This document shows positions 10,656-22,072 of a stretch of 64,000 bases of DNA, in pieces. Each line of letters starts with the position of its first letter. The first letter of the stretch is position 1. Position numbers and translations under genes: made by a program. The DNA lies in NCBI GenBank assembly GCA_922989275.2, contig OV277857.1, positions 44,555,083 through 44,619,082 on the forward strand, given 5' to 3'. This stretch comes from Gari tellinella. Its lineage: Eukaryota; Mollusca; Bivalvia; Cardiida; Psammobiidae. The notes beneath the pieces were generated by a model that worked only from the letters and a program-made list of their open reading frames with translations, searched no databases and was not told the DNA's origin.

Positions 10656-12266
10656 TATATACTCAACAAAATAATTAAAGGGGCAAAGGTATAAGTTCAT
10701 ACATCTTTTTCAAAAATGCAAACATTTTCAAGTATAAAGACAGAATGCATGTTTAGATGCTTTAGAATAAAAAAATTAAGAAACAAACGTCACTATGTGC
10801 AAAAATAGTCATTGTTGAATGAATTGAAGCGGACACGTATCAAAAACACGGTTTTTAACGTCCACTGGATTTTTGCACGATGTTTCTGCCTATTCTTCAA
10901 AGATTTTGTTTTATACCTGTTTTCATTATATCGAGTGCATATTTGTATCTTAAGCAAAAATAGATTGCATATTGATACAAATTTGAAAAAACTATGCCCC
11001 TAAAGACGCCATTTGTCGTTTTGGCTATCTCCTAGGTGGTCAGTTCAACGTCATGTTGCGATTGAGTTTAACGTTAGCCAGGGTGTCGTCGACAGGTTGT
11101 GGTAGTTGAACCTGGACACTGGGATGGTAAATTGGAGACCAGGTCAAGGTCGTTTGCAGGTCATATTTGAAGTAAAGGACCGACGTTGTCACTTTTGGCA
11201 TGACGTCAACGGCTCATTTCACTCGTTTAGCTTAATAGTGTTTATAAACAGACGTGTGGTTACAGGATGTTTGTTCAGGTCATCGGAAAAAGACTTCATG
11301 CTGCAAACCTATGGACAAGAAGACCTGTCTTGTGACCGGCCTTGACCCCACACCACCGAAAACGTCATCCAGAGTTTTACCAGAAACCATGCCATTTGAA
11401 CGTTTACGTTTTCGCAACGTATTGGGGACTAGTGCGTCAAATTTTATTTTGGATTTAAATGACGACTACAGACGAATGTAAAGACAACGAAACGAATGTT
11501 TCTTCGACTGTTGTGTAGCAGAGCATGACCGACTCAGAATGGGGTCAGGGCTCCTATGGGAGGGCATATCCTACAACGGTTGCACGGACCTTAACGTCAT
11601 TAGGAACTTGACGCTGAAAAGTTTGAGGTACAGGGACGAGACCATAGACGCTGTTGCACGCGCTGAAGCTGGAACTTAGGGTTCAGGCTTCATCCCGACA
11701 GACGAAAACACTCGTCCGAACCGAGCACGTTTGGGGGACCAATACTTGGAACACGATGACATAGGGCAGATTGACTGGCCAGCAATGTCAACAGACTTTG
11801 GTCACATTGAGGAAGCTTAGGACATGCGACAATGCCGGATGTCCGGTCGAGATCGCCACCTTAGAGGCTAGCAGACATGCTTATTGAATAATGGAACCGA
11901 ATGTCCATTGAATACACCCTTAAGCTCATTCTCCTATTTCCCTGTAGATGCAAGGAATTGATTAATGCACGTGGTGAACACACATGCTACTAGCTGTTAT
12001 TTAAGAGAAGAACCTTAAAGGTGAGGCTCTTGGTTAAGTTGTTTGTTACCCCACCCATCTAGTTTGGCACACGGGTATTTTAGGGTGGTTGTTATTTAAG
12101 GGGAACTGCGAAGCATATTGCTACTTTTTGAAATACAGTTATACTCTACAACGAAGTTGACATGTAATTTTGCATGAAACTGTTAAAAAAATATTGAATG
12201 AACTTATTTTTATATATTGGGCCTTCCCTATATATTTGCCCCTTTAATTGTTTTGTTGAGTATATA
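10656..12266 (+). mobile_element. Tc1/mariner element, full-length but decayed (1.6 kb)
   Basis: The left end TATATACTCAACAAAATAAT then TAAAGGGGCAAA is mirrored at the right end by TTTGCCCCTTTA then ATTGTTTTGTTGAGTATATA: 31-32 bp with one mismatch, ending in TA. Total length about 1.6 kb is normal for this superfamily. It holds a Tc1-type transposase pseudogene on the + strand with about 370 bases of non-coding DNA on each side. Confidence 0.85.
11034..11890 (+). pseudogene. Tc1-type DDE transposase pseudogene
   Basis: A transposase cuts and pastes its element at TA sites. Joining the visible frames gives the family order. From 11034: RWSVQRHVAIEFNVSQGVVD (HTH), a TAG stop, then TGMVNWRPGQGR (family GRPR-type AT-hook linker). 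After a frameshift, from 11276: KRLHAANLWTRRPVL, TGA, then PALTPHHR. Around 11430: TSASNFILDLND, where the family has TDESRF, so the first catalytic Asp is lost. From about 11480: CCVAEHDR, GISYNGCTDLNVI. Then GFIPTDENTRPNRA (family DDNARPH, second Asp region) and IDWPAMSTDFGHIEEA (family DWPA.SPDLNPIEH, third acidic residue). At least three frameshifts and three in-frame stops. The family assignment is from memory of the motifs, but the collinear match over about 280 codons is hard to get by chance. Confidence 0.9.
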
Positions 12267-12458
12267 TGGAATTGTATGAATGTTATGCTCGATATTACCA
12301 CTTAAACAAGCGTACAATAGTGGTCAATGACTGCAATGTTCGATGATACCGCATAAACAAGCATACAGTAGTAGTCAATGATGTGTCGGCTTATTTCGGG
12401 CTTGTCCGATTTCCCGAAAACTAGGTCTTTCCCGACCTCTTACGTCATTTGTTACCAA

Positions 12459-12664
12459 ATGGCGGCGAGCGATCGAGCCAAGAGTGGAAAATTTTGCAAA
12501 TCGACGAGTGGTCGTTGCGGAAAAACCCCCAAAAGAAAAGCAATGTTTTAGTGGATCATAACTATTGTGCGGACGGTAAACTGATTGAGTCTGTCAATGA
12601 AGAGCTAGATTTATCAGGATCTGCGAAACAAGCGTCCATAAATGATGGATGCATGATGAGATGA
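12459..12664 (+). other. Possible short exon or gene remnant, unrecognised
   Basis: ATG in a good animal start context (ACCAAATGGCGGCG) opens MAASDRAKSGKFCKSTSGRC and then GKTPKRKAMF before TAG at 12549. The neighbouring frame carries on with VDHNYCADGKLIESVNEELD until 12664, so one base may have been lost near 12535-12550. Composition is less AT-rich than the flanks and upstream DNA looks like a leader. No domain recognised, no convincing splice donor seen. Confidence 0.3.
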
Positions 12665-12764
12665 CATGGTGATGATTTCAGGGTGATGATTTAGGCTAAT
12701 CTCATTTGTTCCAAACCAGCCTGTTTGGATTAAAACAACCAATCTGCCTTCCTGTTAGCTCTTA

Positions 12765-12962
12765 CAGTGGAGAAAACGTTATTCTTTCCCAGTAAACGCG
12801 TTTATGCTAAAAGTATTATTTCCAGTCCAAACTGTTTGCCATTCAGATAACAATGAAAAGTCGGAATTGTCAAAAAATGTCATTTTCTGCATTGTAGTGT
12901 TTTTTCGTTTGCGTTTCGTTTCGATTGCATTTAAACGGGAACGAATAACGTTTTCTCCACTG
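12765..12962. mobile_element. Family A MITE (198 bp)
   Basis: CAGTGGAGAAAACGTTATTC at the left is mirrored by GAATAACGTTTTCTCCACTG at the right, with TA outside both. It lacks most of the GATCAGACGCCG core, keeping only AAACTGTTTGCCATTCAG. Confidence 0.85.
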
Positions 12963-15004
12963 TAGCAGAGGGGATCATCTCGGTCTAATAAACAGAAAAC
13001 ATTCCCTATGACAAATAAGCCCCAGAACCACAACAAAATTAATGTAAAGGAACAGCCTGCCTATTAAATACAGGTCTGACTGTAAGTCGAACCTGTGGTA
13101 CATGCCAAAAATATTTTCCTACATCAACCCTTTAGTCCATTGATACTCATATTAACACATTTATTTCTACACTGAAGTAAATAGTTTAATTTTATACAGT
13201 CATAAATATGCACAATAAAAATCCTTTATCTAAGCAAACTGTGCATAGTTTAATCAGACTTGAAGTAAAGCAGAATGGATGCTGCTTTTATTTCAGCATG
13301 CTTTAAGCAAGCACCTGCCTTTAATACTTCAAATCAGCTATGGAGTAAAGGGTAACATATCTATTGCAATTACTGGGTTGCAACATACCAGTCATTCATT
13401 ATGTATAGGATATAAGACGATAACGATCCAGTATGTAAAATATTGTACTGTGTGAGGCGCGTAGCGCCGAACACAGTACAATATTTTACATACTGGATCG
13501 TTTGAGGCTTATATCTTATTTAAAACACGTTTTCTGAAAGCCATACGTTTATATATTCAAACCTAGTTTAATATTGTCTTGTTAAAATAAAAGCAAATTC
13601 GTCAGTTTAAGATATAACCCTATTGATCCCTTATCCTTTGCACGGGTGGCCAGTCCTGTGGTATACGAGTACCTTGATTTGCACGTGCCTTTCGCCTCGG
13701 TAATATTGGATTGCTTCGCTTACACCGTCGCGTGTCGTGCACTCATTGCCAATAAAAATGTCGGAACGTGTAGACGAGGTATTCACATTTTCTGGATATT
13801 AACCTAATGGAAAAGTTTACAGTGAATTGGATATTAGTGTATCGGAAATTAGTATATCCACAAAGGGAAATCTAATTTATGTTTCTCAAACTGTGTATAC
13901 CCTACACAGTCGCACGGTTTGTCAGAATCGTAAACCTTTTCCGGCTCAAATACCGTCTACTTCAAAAAATGGCATCTGCTTAAATATTCACCTTTGATAA
14001 GTTCTTGAACAAAAGAAACAGAGGTCCTTCTAGACAGACCCTTCATTTGGCAATTTTTACCATTTCACATTCATAACTGTGATTTTTGTTTTTTGGTTTG
14101 TAGCGAAAGCAAACTTGATTTGCCATTCAAATAACAATTGATAAACATTCACGCAATTATACGCCCTACTTAAATGGTTTAGAGAAACAGCAGAAAAGTA
14201 TTGAACAGCATGTTCTTGTCAGATATAGTTGCTTCTTATGAGAAGCTAAACAATTACTAAATGCTTGTTTTAGTCGATTATAGCAGTATAAGGGTTTTGA
14301 CCGTTGTCAGTGTCACAAGTGGGACAAATGTCCAATTTGATAATAGTGTAGATCATGCTTAAATGCCGCTCGGGAAAGTTTAAGTGCTTGTTCTATTCTT
14401 GGTCTGCACTGTTGGCAATGTGATCAGCAAATGTTGTTCATATCCCCGTAAGCCGGGACAAAGATTTGCAATTTTGAACGTTTTTTCCCCTGTTTAATGA
14501 CAATTACAAAATATAATGTAGTTGTTTTCTCCTTTTCGCAATGTATGCTAACAGTGTCGATCAATTCGAATACTTTGTCGTCTCTAGACTAGTCAAAATA
14601 ATTAGGACGCGTGAACAATCTATCGTCTAAAGTCACTTGCTTAAATCCCATAGTAAATGCAAAACAGTCAAAACTTGCGAAACTTCCTACTGAAAAATAG
14701 TGTAAAAATGATAAACCCTGGTTCCGCTGAAATGTAAAATGTTAAAAAACACTATGATGAACGTGAAAAGGATAACGTTCAAGGGTTTTTAAAGAAAGAC
14801 AATGTCGTTCTAGGCTCTGAAATTGAGTTTGGTACACACTGCCACATATTGTATAATACTATACTGTTTAAAAATCTTGAAGTTGCTTGTGAGTGTCAAA
14901 CAGCGTATATCTTGAACAGTCATCGCGTCTTTGAAGCCGTATTTGGTCTTAATCTACTCTGTTTGCAACGCAATACATGTACATGTAATGACACTGCTAA
15001 AAAA
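12963..15004. other. No gene recognised; one family C relic and one palindrome
   Basis: 13255-13315 holds a relic of the family C core (TTGAAGTAAAGCAGAATG). The rest is AT-rich DNA without a convincing frame. ATG at 13758 (AAAAATGTCGGAACG) opens only 14 codons. Confidence 0.4.
13409..13516. repeat. Near-perfect palindrome
   Basis: ATAACGATCCAGTATGTAAA then ATATTGTACTGTGT folds on ACACAGTACAATAT then TTTACATACTGGATCGTTT around GAGGCGCGTAGCGCCGA, with GATATAAG / CTTATATC as outer arms. It looks like a young foldback insertion. Confidence 0.8.
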
Positions 15005-15176
15005 CAGTAAACCCTCTCTTTTACGACCACTAAAATAAATACGGCTAATTGATTGTATAGCAGTCAGTTGACAGCTTAAAGCAAGATGCGAGCAAAATAG
15101 AAACCTCCTGTAGGAGCTTATAGTTTTAATGTCACTTTACTTTAAGCAGTCACCTGTCTAAAACACTCAATAAGTA
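15005..15176. mobile_element. Family D MITE, left part
   Basis: Begins CAGTAAACCCTCTCTTTTAC, GACCAC, like 43386-43590, and includes GAAACCTCCTGTAGGAGC and TTTAAGCAGTCACCTGTC. The right TIR is missing; the next element (family A) begins at 15177. Confidence 0.7.
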
Positions 15177-15396
15177 CAGTGGAGAAGTCGTTATTCTTTC
15201 TAAATACACGCGTTTACGCTTAAACCATTATTTCCAATTCCAGAGCCAGACCAGATTCCGGGTTTTCCGGCGTCTGACAAGGCTCAGATTTAAATAAGTA
15301 GTCAGAATTGTCAACAAGCTGTCATTTTCTCCATTTTAACGCAATGCGTTTGCGTTTCCTTTGCGTTTAAACGGGAAATAAGATATTCTCCAATAT
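15177..15396. mobile_element. Family A MITE, right end eroded
   Basis: Begins CAGTGGAGAAGTCGTTATTC; the right end AAATAAGATATTCTCCAATA is degenerate. Foldback core GATTCCGGGTTTTCCGGCGT is present. It directly abuts a second copy. Confidence 0.75.
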
Positions 15397-15397
15397 A

Positions 15398-15641
15398 CAG
15401 TGGAGAAAAGTTTTCTCAGAAAACGTTATTCTTTCCCGTTAAATGCAAACGAAACGCAAACACAAATCGCTAAAATGTAGGAAATTACCATTTTTTGACA
15501 TTTTTATTATTGTTTTTTAATCTGAGTGGCAAACAGTTTGAGGCCTGATCAGACGCCGGGTTATCCGGCGTTCGATAAGGCTTCAAACTGTTTGCAAGGC
15601 GTAAACGCGTTTATTGGCAAAGAGTAACGTTTTATCCACTG
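15398..15641. mobile_element. Family A MITE, second of a back-to-back pair
   Basis: Begins CAGTGGAGAAAAGTTTTCTC, where a short fold-back repeat of the TIR (TTTTCTCAGAAAACG) is inserted before GTTATTCTTTCCC. Ends AACGTTTTATCCACTG then TA. Core GGCCTGATCAGACGCCGGG. Confidence 0.8.
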
Positions 15642-15751
15642 TAGTTCACACATAGTTTATTGGTAAACAAAACAGAAGTTTTACTGTATTTTTGTGTGTC
15701 TCACAAGCCATCCTAGCAATACAATATTAGTGTGTAGTACAATATTAGCTT

Positions 15752-15832
15752 GCTTACCGTACCGTATTTGTGCACGTGCAGTCCAATATTAGTAATATTG
15801 GACTGCTCGCGCACAAATACGGTACGGTAAGC
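15752..15832. repeat. Palindrome, 36-bp arms
   Basis: GCTTACCGTACCGTATTTGT then GCACGTGCAGTCCAATATTA folds on TAATATTGGACTGCTCGCGC then ACAAATACGGTACGGTAAGC, nearly without a loop. A half-site-like relative (CACGTGCCTTTCGCC, TAATATTGGATTGC) occurs near 13680. Confidence 0.85.
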
Positions 15833-16351
15833 GCGAATACACTATTGATACCCGTCCAGTATTGAAAACGACAGTACTGCGAGGATAATAGAATGACGTC
15901 ATCATCGTGTTTTAAGATACTTTATAATCATTGTCAACTTTTACAGTCAATCTTATATCTAAGAAATAATCTCCTGCGCACCACAACGACCGACCGTTGT
16001 AAAATATCGTTTCACAACGGGAGAAAAATAGATTATTTCGATTCTAACATGACCAGATATAAAGAAATTCATTAGAGAGGAAACCAAATGTTCCATACTT
16101 GTTTCCTCAGCGGATGCAGTTTTTCGACCGAATAACGTTTTCCGCTGCATTACAAGAATCTAACACCCAACAGCAAATTTACATTTACCGATCCATAATC
16201 TGGCATAGAAGAAACATTACATGAAACAAGACATAAGAATGGAGAAATTACAGTAACATGACTGGTTAAAAGTATATGGTCTTTACGGGCTATATTATTA
16301 ACGTAAGAAATTTCAAAAACATAACGTATGAATGCACGAGGTCACGTCATG

Positions 16352-16591
16352 TCATATAACCGCGGGAGGAGCGGGGTTGAGAAGAGCGTAACCGTTGTAA
16401 AACGTCTCAGGTATACCACGATGAGCTTGTTCTATTTGTATAGTGACCAAAACGCGTGTCATGTTAGAATAAGCGATCGCTCCTATTGAAGACCCATATT
16501 TTGTCTTGTATGGAGCTGTCTGTTTAATGCAGGATAAACCATCGCAGAATGCCTCAGTAGGAGTTTTCTTCACTATTTCTACCCTGAGTTA
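16352..16591 (-). other. Unrecognised minus-strand open frame
   Basis: Minus strand from about 16591 to 16355 is open and less AT-rich than its surroundings: VEIVKKTPTEAFCDGLSC, KQTAPYKTKYGSSIGAIAYS, QIEQAHRGIPETFYNGYALL and NPAPPAVI, then a stop. An AACTCAG/GG junction near 16590 could be a splice acceptor but lacks a pyrimidine tract. It reads like a protein fragment, but I cannot assign it. It could be an exon of an unseen gene or a relic of an element. Confidence 0.3.
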
Positions 16592-17351
16592 ATTAGTCTA
16601 GTGTCACAATGAAGAGCAATGCACACTTATTTGCAAGGTGGTTGCTTTATACAAGATTGACTGTGTTTTTCACATTTCTTGCTGGAGAATATTGTTTTTT
16701 CTTGCAGAACAGAATTTGTAAAACAGACAATAGCTATTGAATTATTTTGTAAATTCAACAAATATTTGCAAATGACAGTGCATGTTATACCAACAAACTT
16801 CAATGTTCCTTGATGTTACTTTCCCACAAAGTTTGACCCCTCTCAAACACAATTTCCATTTTTCTCAAGTAACATGAGGTCAATCCACCTATTTTTTTCT
16901 ATTTTTTTCTAGTGACATGGTAGATAATTTTAAGTGTGTCACTATGAATGCCCCTGCCTAATTTTTGTAAAATTCTCAGTTTTGTTAAAATGTCAAAAAT
17001 GATTTTTGAGAAAAAAATGGACTCATAAATTATTTTTTCCGAAACATAAGATTTTATTTTAAAGTCTCATTGTGTTTTCAGACCTTTTCATAATGTCTGA
17101 AATACAATAACGGTTAATAATAATGTTTGAACATTCTAACGGGCCAAACTGATCTATGAAATGATGAAGACGGACCTAAATCACCAAAAAGGGCGATTTA
17201 AAATCATATCAAACCGAAAATAGAGCGTCTGCCATAAACCTTACCACACGGCTTAGTATCACGTGATACAGCCGGAGTCAACATCACCGTGTGCAACCGC
17301 AATTACCTTCGACGGTCGATCCATCAGTCAGTTAGACTATCACACTTTTTT
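16592..17351. other. No gene recognised
   Basis: AT-rich sequence with homopolymer runs; no frame or repeat that I can name. Confidence 0.4.
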
Positions 17352-18129
17352 GTCCGCTCTCTAACTCGAATATCTTTTATCCGATCTTCCACAAACTTGC
17401 TGAAAATGTTCATTGATATAAAATCAAGGTTTAGTTTGATTACTACTAAAATCGCGTAAGGTGTTTTTGAGTTATTGCCTGTTAATTTATAAAAAATGAC
17501 TGTTTCAGTCATTTTTGCACTCTAAAACAAACAGTTTTTATCGGATATTCACCAAACATGCTGAAAATATTTATTCATATAAAATTCAGGTCTAGTTTGA
17601 TTATTACTAAAATCGCATGTGGCATACCTAAGTTTTTGCCCTTTATGTATTAAAAAATGACTGTTTTCAGCAAGGTTTGCTCTCTAACACAAATACGTTT
17701 TATTGGATCTTCACCAAATTTGCTGAAAATATTTATTGATATAATATCAAGGTTTAGTATGATTACTACTAAAAGCGCATAAGGTATATCTAAGTTATTG
17801 CCTGTTTATTAATGAAAAATGACGGTTTCAGTCACTTTTTGCACTCTAACACATACAGTTTTTATCAGATATTCATTAAACTTGCTGAACATGTTTAAGT
17901 ATATAAAATTTAGGTTTAGTTTGATTATTACAAAAATCGCATGTGGCATATCTGAGTTTTTGCCCTTTATGTATTAAAAAATGACTGTTTCAGCATTTTT
18001 CAGCAATAACTCAGACATGCCTAATACGATTTTGCTAGTTATTGAACCTGACCTAGATTCTATACTAATAAACATTTGTAGCAAGTTTGGTGAAGATCCA
18101 AAAAGAAATGTTTGAGTTAGAGAGCGGAC
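17352..18129. repeat. ~163-bp tandem repeat closed by an inverted copy
   Basis: Units begin near 17352, 17518, 17680 and 17841, each with CACTCTAACAC, TTCACCAAACTTGCTGAAAA, TAGTTTGATTA and AAAATGACTGTTTCAG. The last unit (about 17995-18129) is inverted, so the block begins GTCCGCTCTCTAACTC and ends GAGTTAGAGAGCGGAC, like a TIR element with expanded internal repeats. Confidence 0.8.
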
Positions 18130-18285
18130 AAGGCTGAAACAGTCATTTTCAGCAAGCTCAATGTATACATTCTCTATAGTTTATTTGACCGTTCATCCAC
18201 AGTGAAAGATATGTACACGTTGTTATTGAATCTCATAGTGTTTATATTAACCCTGTGCCTACTTTACGGAGTTTACAAACTATTT

Positions 18286-18345
18286 GAATCTAAAAAGACG
18301 CCGCGTAACGTGGCGTCTCACCTGGATCCAAACTATTTGACACTC
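18286..18345. repeat. Foldback core copy
   Basis: AAACTATTTGAATCTAAAAA, GACGCCGCGTAACGTGGCGTC, then CTGGATCCAAACTATTTGAC (read as adjoining parts). Same core as in families A and L. Confidence 0.7.
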
Positions 18346-18448
18346 GTCTTAAGGTTTGTTTAATTAAACAATGCATAAATCTAAATTGAACACATTTTGC
18401 AGACGACAATGTCGAAGCAGACGTATGTGCAGCAGAATAAGGGTTATC

Positions 18449-18659
18449 CAGATGTTCCAGCTAAACATGTAAGCGAGAGTAATCTGAACCAATCTAACAT
18501 TTTCTCACTCATTTCAGCACCGAATGCTATGGTGTTACTACTGATTAAACCGTCTATTCGAGACACTTTTAATGAGTATGACACCATTGGGTTTAAAAGC
18601 AGAAATAAAGATTTAAGTTTTCGAAATACTTCCGTTATCTGGAGCCCTGTATTTACAGA
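18449..18659. mobile_element. Family G MITE, left end eroded
   Basis: The right end GTTATCTGGAGCCCTG is intact; the left end CAGATGTTCCAG is a degenerate CAGGGCTCCAG. The interior GAGTATGACACCATTGGGTT and TTAAAAGCAGAAATAAAGAT match the copy at 8785-8976. Overlapping frames on both strands are incidental. Confidence 0.65.
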
Positions 18660-20680
18660 GTTGTCCTTCTTTCCATTCACAAGGGAGGCTTTTTAATTGG
18701 TGCTAGCACAAAAATATTATAAATAAAATTTAAAAAGCGAATTGCTTAGATAAAACCGGTTTTTGTGAAAGAATCACGTCCCACGTAGTTCAAATGGGAC
18801 CCCAAACAACCGTTTTATGCAGGTTTCTCAAAAGCACAATGCGGCTTTAATGCATGATGCAAATTATTTAATATTTCTGATTGTATTAGTATGTAACAAT
18901 GTCTTAGGTATGAATGCATAAATACATTTTTATCTTTTTATTAATACATTGTATTTGTATTTTTTTTCCTCGGAAAGAAAAAAGAGGGGTAGTCATTTAA
19001 GGACTTTTTTTTAAAGTAGGGTACTAAGACAAAAATACTCAATAATTTCAGCTTTTGGTAGTGAAATATTTTTAACTCTGGAAAATGATACTGGATAAGA
19101 TGGTGTATAGCTTTTGTGGATTTGATTCGATGAGCATTACACACCTAAGACCTTAACTCACTATCCCATGGAAATTCCAAAGGAATATTCCAGATTGCAA
19201 TAAAGACTGGTCCTTTTTCGGCTATTCATGACTGTTATAATATATTGCAAATGACAACCAGTGAAGACACCGATCAGAGGGCTCCTGCAGGAGCTCGCTG
19301 ACCAGGGGCTTCATTGTTTGCATAGGACAAGTGTACTTTTCACATGTACACATTTGGTAAAGGACGCATATATGCGTCACTAGGGCTCAATGGAATAATA
19401 CTAACGAACTAATTATGTTTACACATGCCGTACATGATTTACATTAACAAAATAATTTGTACTTGTATAGATGCATCGTTAAAACAATCTTTGCAACGGA
19501 GCGATCTGTTTGGTATTCGATGGGGTATTGAGCTTCTTACCATCTTGTCTGATTCCAAACGTTTCCGAAAAACACCCCCTCCCAACTCTCACCTTTTCCC
19601 CAAATCACCGCATCTCATGTCTTAATAGCAGCACAGTTCTTCGTTGCTATTTGTTATCCCTGTTGTTGTTTTTCGTATCATACCGGAACCACATTAATAT
19701 GTATGTACACGATATTCGAAAACCCCATGTTGTACTACAAATACCTGGGTGAATAAACGACATGTTCTGTTCTGTTCCACACTGTTCTGTTGAATATCTT
19801 ACATTATTGTTTGCCTTTATTCTGCTTTACCCCCAGCCTGCGTTAAGCTTTTATCTGCTTGAATATAGAAAATATTTCTTATCATTATTATTTGCAGCAG
19901 TATAAATTGGAATTGTTTTCATCAGTAGTCGAACAAAAGAAATATGTAAAAGGGCATATTTATGGGGTTATGAGTTAATAGGCTAGATCGCCGATATTCT
20001 CTTGTGGTACCCCGATTAATTTATCAATATCTACTTTCTATTACATCAAATTCCGTCAAATAATGTCACAGTACGTGCATTTATAGCGAACATGTGCATA
20101 AAAAATTATGTCGTTTCTGACGTCCAGTTTTATTGGCCAAAACAGGGACCATAGTTTTATCATGCATTATCTTACGTCCCTGGCCAAAATAAGGAGTCAT
20201 CTAGTCGGTTTGCATATTTTACGGCCTTTACGACTTGAATGTTCACCTAATTTCATTAGAGCAAATGCGTTTTAACTTTATGTCGAAACATGGCCCTCTT
20301 CGCAATCAGCTATATGAAATATACATGTACTTTTGGCACGAAATTAACAAGTGAAAGACTCATTTCATTTTAAATTCCATTTTGAATACCGAAATGGACC
20401 GAATGAACGGAGTGATCTCATTGGCCAAAATTAAACAGGTAAAGTTTCTTTTAATTTGCATTCTATGTAAATTATATGAAACTGAATATATTTCATTTAA
20501 AGATGATTTATAACATTTGGTGAAAGTTCCAGTCGCGTAGGCCGTTTATTGTGAACACCTAACAGATCACCCGACATACATGTTGTCACAGTCACTGCTA
20601 CGGCAAAACGAACGGGCTCCTGCATGCGTACATGTAACGCTTCGGTTCCCGTTAATCTAACTCATCGGCTCCCGTTAAAA
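18660..20680. other. No gene recognised; family M and C relics
   Basis: 19240-19400 is a family M element with core GATCAGAGGGCTCC / GGAGCTCGCTGACC and the tail CTTTTCACATGTACAC. 19800-19990 carries a family C relic (TTCTGCTTTACCCCCAGCCT, GAATATAGAAAATATTTCTT). No convincing coding sequence. Confidence 0.45.
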
Positions 20681-20707
20681 ATGGCGTCAGATGTCAAATC
20701 GACAACT
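20681..20707 (+). other. Possible first coding exon with splice donor
   Basis: AAAAATGGCGTCAGATGTCA opens nine codons (MASDVKSTT) that run straight into GTGAGTATAC, a good donor site. Upstream 100 bases are less AT-rich than average. No downstream exon is recognised within the window, so this could be the start of a gene with a long first intron or a coincidence. Confidence 0.25.
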
Positions 20708-21122
20708 GTGAGTATACAAATATGATGTTTGTCCTTGAGTATTGCTTTAAATGTAGACCAAGACGACTTTTACATACTGATGCATGCATACGTACTACTT
20801 TTTTATACGACAAATGCTTGAGAGAGTTTCGACCGTTACGGCGATTTCTGAGGAAAGATGACACCAAATATGTGTTTTGAGTAGTCTGTGTCTAACACTC
20901 GTCAACTGCATATAAAAAATAATCCGTTTCGCTATTAAACAAGTAAAGATGTTGTTGTTTTTTTTATAACAATGAACCACGCTCCAGTTATAGTTTAAAC
21001 ATAATTTATTTCAATTAGATTCTATATACATGAAATGGGGTTGGGCCACAAGTTCTACTAACTTAGAGACTGTTACAATTTAACAAATTCAAATTCTTTA
21101 AGAGAGCGGGCATTAGCCTGAG

Positions 21123-21180
21123 CGAGAGAGAGAGAGGGGAATTAAAGAGAGAGAGAGAGAGAGAGAGCGAGAGTGTGTGT
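21123..21180. repeat. (GA)n microsatellite running into (GT)n
   Basis: Two GA tracts separated by GGGGAATTAAA, ending GCGAGAGTGTGTGT. Confidence 0.95.
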
Positions 21181-21817
21181 ACAGGTGCCTTCATTAACCA
21201 TTATGAGGATAAATATATGCAAGTACGCTCCAGTTATGTGTACAACGAACAGGCTACCGATCAAAATCATGCTATAGATGGGTTGTTGTTTTTCTCAAAA
21301 AACGCGGGACCAATTTGAAATAAACCTTTGCATCTGAAATAAATATCGTATCCACTGCTATCGCCATATATATATGTCAAATCCAAAGTACTCTGAACTA
21401 TCGCGCAATGACCTTTCTATTTCCGAGTCACGGAAAGATGGCCAGTGCAATATGAATTTGAAGAGTCGCTTCGAAACACAGGTCTTTGCGCGAAAGTGCA
21501 GAGTACTTTGGCTTTGACATGTATGATAAGTCAGGCATTTTTCTGGTGTATCCACGGTCCGGTAAACCATTTACAAACAGTGTACCTATGAAGAGTACAC
21601 TTGTTCTATGCAAAAAGTGTAGACCCTTGTCAGGAGGCCTCCGATCAGGGTCTGCACTTCTCGCCATTTCGCACTGTTAAAATAAATCCTCAATATGTAG
21701 AAGTGAGCTAAACTTAAGTGGAAATATTGACAATTCATTTAAAGTATCAGGGGCGAATGAACTAAGGTCGAACATTTCAAGTCAAATTTTGTCTGAAACA
21801 TCAAATCGTAGGGCTTA

Positions 21818-22072
21818 CAGAGTTGCCATAAGTTGACATGAAAAATCCTAAGGTTTCCAAATTTGCATTTTTCAAGTGCGATTTTACGAATCGTACCTTT
21901 ACCCCATAGCCTTTTTCTTGTTTTGTTGACATGCGACTACTTAAAGGAGGCTGTAAGTAAAGCAGAATGCGCCTTAGGGCGCATTCTGCTTTACTTTCAG
22001 CCTGCTTTAAGCTACCATGAACTTGGAAAAAATCCGGAGATTTAGGAAAAATCCGGAGAAATGACAGCCCTG
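21818..22072. mobile_element. Family B MITE (255 bp)
   Basis: CAGAGTTGCCATAAGTTGAC at the left, GAGAAATGACAGCCCTG at the right, and the inner foldback GTAAAGCAGAATGCGCCTTA / GGGCGCATTCTGCTTTAC. Confidence 0.85.
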
